A stretch of DNA of 64,000 nt from Isoetes taiwanensis (taxonomy: Eukaryota > Streptophyta > Lycopodiopsida > Isoetales > Isoetaceae): positions 560,001 to 624,000 of the forward strand of contig JAJEKV010000232.1 of the NCBI GenBank assembly GCA_021234155.1, written 5' to 3'. A program made the position numbers and the translations under genes. The first letter of the stretch is position 1, and the number at the start of each line of letters is the position of its first letter. Positions 55,560-64,000 of this stretch are shown piece after piece. The notes beneath the pieces are model-generated. The model searched no databases and had not been told where the DNA came from. It saw only the letters and a list, made by a program, of their open reading frames with translations.

Positions 55560-55870
55560 CTGGAATGAACCTTTCAAACTTTGTGTTATCTGTTTGGAAT
55601 GCCTCTAAGAACATGCACGCATAGAATTTATGGATGCATGTAGGTTAAATGTTTAGGGCAGATATGTTCTACTGACAAGATATTCCTATCTATCGTGTGT
55701 ATGGTAATATGCAAGGTGAAGGGCGATAAGCCCAAGAAATCTAATGCTTACCTGTCAGTGCTTAGGACTTTACCCTGGCTAAGGCTAATTGTTCTTTGGT
55801 TTACTGCAGGTAACGAGATTTCTTGCTCCTGTGTATGTTTTCCTAGTATTCTATATTTGTCTACATGACA
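55560..55870 (+). repeat. Diverged third copy of segment B
   Basis: The stretch around 55,715-55,835 (CCCAAGAAATCTAATGCTTACCTG, CTAATTGTTCTTTGGTTTACTGCAGGTAAC, TTTCTTGCTCC) matches 47,239-47,335 and 52,803-52,905 with about one mismatch in six. It marks an older relative of the RT element. The surroundings, 54,900-55,500 and 55,870-57,130, show no gene I can support beyond short open frames and a T21 run at 56,352. Confidence 0.6.
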
Positions 55871-57164
55871 TGGAAGCTAAGAATGATTCAAGATCAAATT
55901 TCAAGATTGCATCAACAACAAAGATCACTTTGAACGTATACTTTTCTATTCTCAAATTGCTATAACAGTGGATATAGACATTCTGATTCCTGTAACAGGG
56001 TAAATTTGACTATTATCTTTATTTGCGATACAAAGATATTTTGAATCATTTGGACTAAAAGCCTTGTAATATACATTAAATGTTCTAGATATAGAATAGA
56101 ATAGAATAGAATACATTATTGTCCCTTGTGCCCTGAGGCCCCTGGACTTATGTAGCATGGGCGAGCTCCCTGATGGGTGCTACTAGCACATCATGTTGGA
56201 GAAGAGTTTGTAGTTTATTGAAATTTTAACCAGGTCATGGCCTAAGTTGAAATACACAAGTTTTAAACTTAGGGCTGCTAATTGTACCTTAAAAGGATCT
56301 TTGCAAAAGGTCTTGGAAAGGTAGAAAGTTTGTTTGAACAAGTTTAAAGGGGTTTTTTTTTTTTTTTTTTTTTCTATAACAGATTTTTATGCATTCAAAT
56401 ATAACAGCTCCTCCAAGAAGGCCATCCAGTTTGACATATATGTGAAAGTCACCTTGGTTTAAGTTTAGGTAGTGTTTTTGTGCTTGGCAAATGCTTGCTC
56501 TTCAAGTATGCCTTTGTCAGTTCAAAAGCACTATTATGCGTCAAATGTTCTTTTCGTTTGTCCCATAACTTTTTATCTACATTGAGGTTGTTTAATGTGT
56601 GTAACGCCAATGTGTGGACCAAAAAATTTCATGAAGCTATTATGTTGGCAAATGCTTTTTACCAAAATTTTGGTTAGAAAAAAGTTTTAATTAAAAATTG
56701 GGATTTTTTTTTGCGTGGTTTTATCTGCCAAACCATTGTATAAACCACTATATATAATATCCAAGCCAAATTAAAAAAAGGCAGTGGCCTTTTCTAAGTT
56801 TCTTCGGCAGGGCAGGGGACAGAGATGAGGATTTAGGTGGGGGATTGAGCTATAGAATTCTTCATAGAATCACTGAAGGATCCAAAACGTACCAAAAGTA
56901 ATTGAAAATGTACAATCGAAAGGGATGGAAGTGCAAAAGCTAAGGTTGGTTCTGATGTTGGCTCTAACTCAAATGACCTTTGCGCCCAAATGTTTTGTGG
57001 ACCAGTATTTGGATGAGGAGGAAGTGCATGTGAAGCTCATAGCCTCTCAGGCAATTTGGAATAATGCTTATGGTTGTGGTAAGACTAGCGCAGAGCAATT
57101 TGTTGATATTTTTTTGTTTTTCATTTTTCTGTAGCTTAGTTCTAAGAATTGCTTTGTTTAAGAC

Positions 57165-59060
57165 TACTTTAATCAATGTACCCAGTGAGCTAATGTGATT
57201 ATTTTTTATCTTGAATCTATGTTTTTTTTTTATAACAACCCATTCGATTGTTTTAGGGATATATGGTCTAGGTTTCAGGAATTATTATGGTCTAGGTTTC
57301 AGGTTCTTCTTGGGCCTGGATTTGCAATATCGAACCTCTATACGACTTTGCCTAAGGTTATGAAATATGGGAGCTCGAACATCTACCAAAATAATTCAAT
57401 GTCCTAACTAAGACTACTTTAACAATGCAATGATTTTTATCTTGAATCTATGTTTTGTTTTATAACAACTTATTCGATTGTTTTAGGGATATATGGTCTA
57501 TGATTTTAGAAATTGTTATTTTTACATCCATATCGAATCCCTCTGAAACCCCCTGTTATTTGCTATGAGGTGCACCCTGGACTACCACAATCGTCAGATT
57601 CATCGATCCTACGACCCAGAGCGTATGTTAGGGCCCCTGGGCACCTCTCATTTCACTTATAGTTATTTATGATTAGAGGCGCCTATGATTTTGAAATATG
57701 AAACACGATTTCACCTAAGGTTTTGAGGGAATAGCAAACCTCTACATGACTTTGCCTAAGGTTTTAGAATATGAAATACTGGAGCTCCAACCTCAACCAA
57801 AATAATTCAATGTCCTAGATAAGACTACTTTAACCAATATACCCAGTGAGATAATGCGATTATTTTTTATCTTGAATCTATATATATTTTTTTATAACAA
57901 CTTATTCGATTGTTTTAGGGATATATGGTCTATGGTTTCAGGAATTGTTATTTTTATATCCATATCAAATCTCCCTGAAACCCCCTGTTATTTTGCTACA
58001 TATTCTAAAGGAGGTGCACCCTGGACTACTACCATCGCCGGATCCGTCGATCCTACGACCCAGATCGTATGTTGGGACCCCTGGGCACCTCTTGTTTCGC
58101 TTATAGTTATTTATGATTGGAGGCGCCTATGACTTTGAAATATGAAGTACGATTTCACCTAAGGTTTTGAGGGAATATCGAACCTCTATACGACATTGCC
58201 TAAGGTTTTAGAATATGAAATATGGGAGCTTGAACCTCTACTAAGTTCAAAAGCATCTTAAGAGAGATGCGTCAGATGCGACACATCGAAAGCATCTAAA
58301 GCATTGAAGCATCTAAGTTTTAAGATGCGGTTAAGATGCGTTTGAAAAAAATTTAAATTGTCAAAAAATACCTTCACTCCATTGGAGCCTTAAATACCTT
58401 TGATCTATAGAGACTTTTAGAATTAAAATACGGAATATTTATGAAAAATAGAAGAGAAAATTGTTACAGATCTTGGTGTTACAGGTTTCTTGCTGCAGAT
58501 CCTTTTGCGTTGTTGCAGGTCTCCTGATCGGCTGCAGCATACCCATTTTCTCTGTTGCTGACCTCTCAATCCAGATGCAAACTTCTGGCCCAACTCTCGA
58601 CCTCCTTATAGACCCTACATACCCAGTTTGTCGCTTGCCCCATCGTCAACAAAGAGCTTTGAAGAGAAAATGGTTACAACTGCACCTATTTTAGGGTCAT
58701 CGATATCAGGCAACCTAATCCAAGTGTTTTTGGCAAAAAAAAAAAAATTTGAAAAAAAAAAGGTGAAGCATCTATATCAGATGCGGGTGTCGATGCGCAC
58801 ACATCTACATCTAAGCATCTTATTTTAAGATGCGCATATCTTACAAACTTAGAACCTCTATCAAAATAATTCAATGTCCTAACTAAGACTACTTTAACCA
58901 ATATACCCAGTGAGATAATGCAATTATTTTTTATCTTGAATCTTTGTATTTTTATAACAACTTATTCGATTGTTTTAGGGATATATGGTCTATGGTTATA
59001 GGATTTGTTATTTTTACATCCATATTGAATCCCCCTGAAACCCCTGTTATTTTGCTACAT
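57165..59060. repeat. Diverged copies of the 6.65-10 kb repeat unit (about four)
   Basis: Units recognisable by ACAACYYATTCGATTGTTTTAGGGATAT, AGGTGCACCCTGGACTAC, GGCGCCTATGA and AACCTCTAYYAAAATAATTCAATG occur at about 57,230, 57,475, 57,905 and 58,955 (Y = C or T). They differ from the array near the left end by about 10-15 percent by eye, but share the same order of blocks. The last copy is cut at CATATTC (59,066), where the minus-strand RT fragment starts. Confidence 0.8.
58242..58851. mobile_element. Mutator-like MITE, 610 bp
   Basis: The insertion splits one copy of the repeat unit. It is flanked by GAACCTCTAC (58,232-58,241) and GAACCTCTAT (58,852-58,861), a 9-10 bp duplication typical of Mutator-like elements. 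The ends are TAAGTTCAAAAG and, inverted, TAAGTTTGTAAG. Inside both ends the motifs GCATCTTA and GATGCG recur many times. No transposase inside. Confidence 0.65.
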
Positions 59061-59066
59061 ATTCAT

Positions 59067-61450
59067 GAATGTGGTTAAGGCCCTTCTTGAAAAGGTTCCA
59101 AAGTTCTTTATTTCTAATAATGTTAAGATCCGTAATTCGGACATGTCCAATATTCTTGTCAATGAAATTCTTGTTATTGGGATTATTACAGGGGCACCTG
59201 ACCTCTTTGTCCTTAGGGAAAATAGATGAAGGCTTGTAGCACATGTCACTCAGGTTTTCAGTGTATTCCTAGGAGAACATAGTTTCCTCCATAATAAGCT
59301 CTCCTACTTCTCCCAAAATTTCTGTTAAAGCCTGCTGGAAAGTAATAGGTAAATACATTTTGTCTAGGATCTTAGAAAGGAATCTGTTGTGTACAATCTT
59401 CCTTTTGTTCTTATTCCCCATATGTCAAGTGTATTCGGCCCAGGCAATCCTTATGCAGTGTTCTGGACATCTGTTCAAATGGCAGCAGTATTACAAACAT
59501 AGACAGCGTATATTTCAGAAATATTATTGTGTTAAATAGGTATCAGGGGTACAGTGGATAGGGCATATTCTAATGCCGAATAAATTCGTAAGCCGAGTGG
59601 CATTATAGGCATAACAGCCAGATTTTAGATTTGTCAATGAGATCACCTATGAACAAATCAATCAAAGACTTGAGACATCATAAAAAAAAAAGAGTAATTT
59701 TTTACTACCTCTAGATCCATATAAATGAGAAATACATTTATATTTAATGGAAGCATAAGAATGCATGTAGACATACCTCCTTAAATATTGTAGATTTTGC
59801 ACAGCAGTATCGTCTTTGGCTAGGTCCCGAGCAGCATGGTTCTTTGTGACTGAATTATTGAGACCTCCAGGTGTACCCAGCACTTCTACTGAGCAGCTAT
59901 CAGAAGTGGTATTTACTGCCTTGGAAGGTGTAAACATCATACTAGTAGAAGGGAAAACTGTCTGCTGCTTTTTATGAAAGGTTCCCCTCCCATTCTGTCC
60001 ATCCATTCTTTTGGCTTGATAGTCTTTTCACATATGTCCACTAGCTTACATTTAGGCAATCCCAACTTAAGATCAGCTAGTGAGTCTGATGCAACTTCAA
60101 AGCCATTCCAATCAAAATGCTCCTTACTTCGAAATATGAAATATAAGCTAGAATACTGGTTTTGAGAGTGGTAATAAGAAAAGAGCTCAGAAAAGAATGC
60201 AATGACAAAAAGCAATAAGAAATATGATTTTCTAAGTCATGTATAGCTGTTACAACATTATCAAAGAATAATCCTTATATCATTTCAATTGGGAGAATTC
60301 AGGGCTTACTAAGCTCCACATTGCTTAGCAAGACATTTGTTAATAGCTAAGGTAGGTAGAACATTCCTGTAACACGTTCTTATAGTAATAAATACCTGGT
60401 TATCCTCCTGTTCAGCCATGTATTGGGTTTCAGGAACAAAATGTGACGCATCTCCATAGCTCTGTCTATGGGAGTTTTGGAATCTTCTGTTTTGAGGCTG
60501 GCCACCATAGTTATGCTTGCCACGTTTACCGTAGTTGTCCATATTTTTATTTAGATCTAGGTCTTGCATGCAAAAAGTTATTTCTCTGTTAAGAACCCGA
60601 TCATTCAGGCGCTGTTTAGCCACTTCAAAAATGGGAAGCTCATCTTCTAGAATAAGGTCCCACTGATCCATAGCATAGAAAGCCCGGGAAAACTAAGTTC
60701 ATGTATCAGCTGGTAATAAATCGAATCTGCCAAATCTTATGGGGCAGAGTCCAGCCATATCTAGTCCGGGTAGGGAATCCTGCTCCGCCAATGTAATACT
60801 TGGTATTTAGGTTACCCAGAAATTATGATAATTATAATTTTGGGCTTAAATCACATATACCCAAGGTATGAGACAATCTTCCAAGCTCACCTATTACATG
60901 ATTGGATGCACATATATCTACCAAGCTCTCGTTATGGTTCCTTATATAGATTCAGATCATTAGAGACCACATATATACCACACAAGACTTAAGCATGTCA
61001 TTCCTACTTTCAGTCAAGCAACAACATGCTTTACAAAAAAAAAACCCTTCCTCCAACCGTAGAGTGGGGCATACTAGAGTTCCTGATTATAAAATCTAAT
61101 ATAGGGGTGGCAGGCCCCTACTCAGAGCAGGAGCCTTGCCACATCCTATATGGGCTAAGTTGCCGAAATACATGCTAGAGAAGAAGAACAATTTTACCTT
61201 ATATACTAGAAGTAGGTGTCAATGGCTTCACATATCTCATTGGCATCAAACTTCATCCCAGGAAAAATACTGTCTCTGATATACTTCAGAACCCTACTCT
61301 TGAGATTGTAACAGTCAAAACCCTTTCCCAAGAAGGTGTGTTGCACTAAGAAGCACAATTTCATTAAAATGAGAAATTTCGTGATTCCAACTAGGGACGA
61401 AATTGTTTTTAAGACATTAAGGCATTTTATATGATAATGTGGCACCATTT
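59067..61450 (-). pseudogene. Second, diverged copy of the Penelope-like-type RT element (5' part only)
   Basis: The minus-strand order is a frame at 61,448-61,206, then 60,671-60,310 (MDQWDLILEDELPIFEVAK, then Gly/Asn/Arg-rich NYGKRGKHNYGGQPQNRR), 60,215-59,940 (DWNGFEVASDSLADLKLGL, VDICEKTIKPKEW), 59,900-59,760, and finally 59,340-59,050 (EVRCPCNNPNNKNFIDKN, IGHVRITDLNII, GLNHI). The last part corresponds to CPCSNPNLVKYIDPCIGHVRTTDL of the copy at 49.8 kb. The palm domain with motifs A-C is missing: homology stops at 59,067, exactly where the repeat family of 57-59 kb begins. Protein identity to copy 1 is moderate, so the two copies are old relatives. Confidence 0.65.
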
Positions 61451-61884
61451 AGCATTTTTTACCACATATTTTGTCCAAATTTGGCATCATTAATATCAGA
61501 GGAAAAAACAGTAATAGCAAAAAAAAAAAAGAAAAAAAAAACTGCAACTTAAGTTAGCAAGATCTATCTATTTAACACAAAAAGGAACATCATTAACTTC
61601 TCAAATTGACAAAAACACATCAAGAAAATTGTTTGGGGTCTGGGTTCGGGAACTCCTGGAAGACAGCCCTCTGTGAGGACCCGTGGATCTAACAGGAGAG
61701 TCCGGGGGACTATGTCACGCGGGATTTGCAAGAAGAGAAGAAGAAGAAGAAAACAGAACAAATGAGAGAAAGATGATAAGCTTCCTTGATATCAATGATG
61801 AACATACATGAGCTCTACTTAATAGAGAAAAGCGAAAGGAGACAAGACTCAAAACTCATCTAAAAACTCATGTGCTAGCTCTAC

Positions 61885-62957
61885 TCATATATATAGTACA
61901 ATGGCCTTGGGCCCAATATAGACACTGGATGATCTCGTGCCGACTCGAAGGAGGCCCGATTGGTAGGAATGTTGGCGGTGCCTCTTGAAGTGCCTAGAAT
62001 CATGGACGCCGGGCGCAGGACGGGGCCCGCCACTTGTCCAGCGCGCCTTTGTTGACGGGCCACACAGCTTTGACTGCGTGGTCTGCCGCTTGGTCTTCAG
62101 GGAGCCTTTGATGGCTGATGTGGGCTCTAATCGAGGATCCTTGAGCTTGACCCGTCTCATGTCAGATGCATGAATAGTCCTGCACTGTGAGGCACAGACT
62201 AACACTTCCCCACCAAACGACACTCGTGAGTGAAGAAAAGGAGGAAGTGTTTCGAGGGCTGAAGCCATCCGTTCGAAAGTGATCCTCACGGAGTGAGGAC
62301 GGGCACCATTATGGTAATCGCTAATGAGATCCCGGGCGCGTTTGAAGAGCAGGAGGAGTGTTTTGGCCAAGGGCGTGATCTGCATCAATAAGAAAGCGAG
62401 AGCGTACCATGTCTTCAAGGGCAAAGATGGGCGCCCAAGAAATGTACCGACATTCCATGAGGAGACAGTCCGGAGGCCAAAGGCAATCGACAATGGCATT
62501 GGATTGCAAAGTGAAAAATGGACGCCGCCGATTTAAGGAGCTTAGCAAAATGCATTTGAGAGCAGCACAAAACCCGCTGAAGATGGATTTGAAGGATCAG
62601 TGAGGTGGTGGCATTCCCCGCAAGAAGGTGTCAAGACCATGAAGCGCATCCATGCCGGCCGCTGCCAACCACGCTCATTAGCAATGTAGATCCACCGTGG
62701 TGGTATCCAGAGTGGCACCTTCTTCCCAATGTGAGCGGGCGAACAAAACATGGATCCCACCGGGAGATCCGTCGAGATCTGAGGTGGAGTCCATCCGGCA
62801 TGACCATCCATGACCTTGGTCCAAAAAAAAAAAAAAGGAAGGCCAATCGGAAGTCAGAACCGGGCGGAGGCACACCGAGGGAAGCATAGGGGGAGAAGGA
62901 ACCATGCCTGCATGGGGTTGAGCCGGTCTCTGAATTGACCGGACAAGATCGGATCAA
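61885..62957 (-). pseudogene. Unidentified coding-like region downstream of the coiled-coil ORF
   Basis: Minus-strand open pieces in two or three frames include HAGWTPPQISTDLPVGSMFC, KVPLWIPPRWIYIANERGWQ, and a 204-residue frame 62,499-61,885 with SVSFGGEVLV-like and DMRRVKLKDPR segments. They continue from the coiled-coil ORF above on the same strand and may be the same gene with frame changes. A poly-A run (62,823-62,836 plus strand) may mark an intron or insertion. No family recognised. Confidence 0.3.
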
Positions 62958-63054
62958 GAGCTTGACACCAACGATCCCAAAGAGAAGCAGAGAGTTGAGA
63001 GTTGGCAGAGGGCTATCCCATCCGGGTGGGGACCGCTCTTGCTATCCAACGAGC

Positions 63055-63966
63055 TCAGAATTGATTGTAACCGGCGAGGTGTCGCATATAAATTTGTGCA
63101 TAGGGAAGATCGGGATGTCCTAGATACTTCCTTATCTGTTGGTAGCCGCGCTTGCCGAGAGAGATAAATGATTGGCAAGCTTCGGGGCATGTACCCCGAT
63201 GAAGAGTTTGGGTCCGAAAGCGGGGATCCGCAAGATATGGATTGTTATCCCGAAGCACCCATTGCACGCTAGGGTCACCCCGAAAAGCTGTGGCGTGGCC
63301 CATTTCGAAGTGTTCCCGTATATCACCCGGATAGAAATCATGAAATATGTAAGCCATGAACGAACAACTCGAAGGTGATAAAGTCGGATCGGCACATTGT
63401 ATGAGATCAAAGACCACAAGGGCACAAAGACAACCCTTTGTCTTCAATGGAGAGTTCGCCAAATCCAAGAAAATCGGCCTTTGCTTCGAGGGGAATATCC
63501 ACATGTCCATCCGGCCGCATGCCACCGAAGAAAGGAAGAGGTGGCGGCGAGCAACCACATAATCGTGATAGCAGGAAGGAACTGGGAAGTCAAAAGGCAT
63601 TCTGTTAAGAATGGCGGTATGGCCGTCAAGTTTTGCTTGAGCCTCATCAGCAGACTGAATAGCTTGCTGTAGCTGTTGTTCAAGATCACGTATCCGGTTG
63701 TCCCGCTCTAGCAAAGAAGTGGATCGGTCACGGACCCGTTTCTGAGAAGTGTTGACCTGGGAGGAGGATTTCCCCGGAGTATTGAGACGAAGCACGGCAA
63801 TCTCCGCGTCATCCAAAGATTCGTTGCCGCACCTCCGTAGTTGATCTTGAAGAGAGGTGGCCGAGAGGTCTGTAGAAAGCCGAGCCGTCAAGGAGGCAAC
63901 TTGAGCGTCCCGTGCTGAAAGGTTTTGAACTTGAGTGCTGAAATTTTCACAAAGTTCGGAGTACAA
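63055..63966 (-). CDS. Unidentified 303-residue ORF with N-terminal coiled coil
   Basis: The longest open frame of the window. Residues 1-120 form a predicted coiled coil (LSARDAQVASLTARL, LLERDNRIRDLEQQLQQAI). The rest is rich in Phe, Pro and Cys (RMDMWIFPSKQRPIFLDLAN, GHATAFRGDPSVQWVLRDNN, KRGYQQIRKYLGHPDLPYAQ). Coding-like sequence runs to the right edge, so the true start may be outside the window. The surroundings are GC-richer than 37-61 kb and look like the element-rich stretch at 18-36 kb. Possibly a gag-like or accessory protein of another element. I do not recognise it. Confidence 0.4.
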   Translation of the reverse strand: MYSELCENFSTQVQNLSARDAQVASLTARLSTDLSATSLQDQLRRCGNESLDDAEIAVLRLNTPGKSSSQVNTSQKRVRDRSTSLLERDNRIRDLEQQLQQAIQSADEAQAKLDGHTAILNRMPFDFPVPSCYHDYVVARRHLFLSSVACGRMDMWIFPSKQRPIFLDLANSPLKTKGCLCALVVFDLIQCADPTLSPSSCSFMAYIFHDFYPGDIREHFEMGHATAFRGDPSVQWVLRDNNPYLADPRFRTQTLHRGTCPEACQSFISLGKRGYQQIRKYLGHPDLPYAQIYMRHLAGYNQF

Positions 63967-64000
63967 GGCGTTGAGCTTAGCAATATCTGCGTCCTTGGTA

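Noticed and set aside
1-64000. CRISPR arrays, bacterial operons, ribosome binding sites, rRNA
   Set aside because: No regularly spaced repeat-spacer pattern and no rRNA core sequence seen; introns and retroelements show nuclear eukaryotic DNA.

Overview
This 64 kb window is repeat-dominated eukaryotic DNA with GT-AG introns, SINE-like pol III promoters, LINEs, a chromodomain Ty3/Gypsy element and a plant-type FCP1-like (DLNG) phosphatase domain. Together these point to a streptophyte: a land plant or charophyte with a large, transposon-rich genome. I cannot name the species. I see no gene that is clearly an intact single-copy host gene. Nearly every coding stretch is part of a mobile element, and most carry frameshifts.

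Layout. 1-1142 (-): endonuclease part of a LINE ORF2 (LINE-A). 1.4-6.5 kb (+): split exons of a multi-domain cassette, namely a basic/helical protein, coiled coil plus RING-H2, FCP1-like HAD phosphatase, and Ulp1/C48 cysteine protease. 6.65-10.08 kb: about ten copies of a ~430-bp repeat with a tRNA-like box B, followed by G/T-rich minisatellites, a GC-rich minisatellite and a (CATCAC)n tract. 12.2-15.5 kb (-): a gene resembling a DDE-type transposase family, convergent with the cassette. 15.65-17.6 kb (-): LINE ORF1 with two tandem upstream monomers. 18.1-18.7 kb (-): a Cys-rich ORF. 19.1-23.58 kb (+): LINE-B. 23,579-36,740 (-): a complete 13.2-kb chromovirus with 1.63-kb LTRs, a tRNA-iMet-type PBS, gag, PR-RT-RH-IN, a chromodomain and a polypurine tract, inserted in LINE-B. 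40.9-45.2 kb: a near-perfect 2.18-kb tandem duplication carrying exon-like pieces of an unidentified gene. 45.7-53.4 kb (+): a Penelope-like-type reverse transcriptase element with long direct repeats on both sides and a SINE inside the RT gene. 53.4-59 kb: simple and tandem repeats, diverged copies of the 6.65-10 kb repeat, and a small Mutator-like MITE. 59.05-61.45 kb (-): a second, diverged copy of the RT element. 61.6-64 kb: unidentified GC-richer ORFs with a coiled coil.

The most striking object is the first ORF of the chromovirus (33,432-34,535, minus strand). It starts with the exact first nine residues of the histone H3 tail. After a long linker it ends in a recognisable, frameshifted H3 histone fold whose last helix matches H3 almost perfectly and whose stop falls where the H3 stop does. 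The same element encodes a chromodomain, a domain class that reads methylated H3 tails. One retrotransposon therefore appears to carry both an H3-tail-bearing protein and a potential reader of it.

A technical caution: repeat copies are nearly identical in AT-rich stretches but differ by many one- or few-base indels where CG and CNG sites cluster. Some frameshifts in the GC-rich elements may be consensus errors, possibly related to methylation, rather than old decay.
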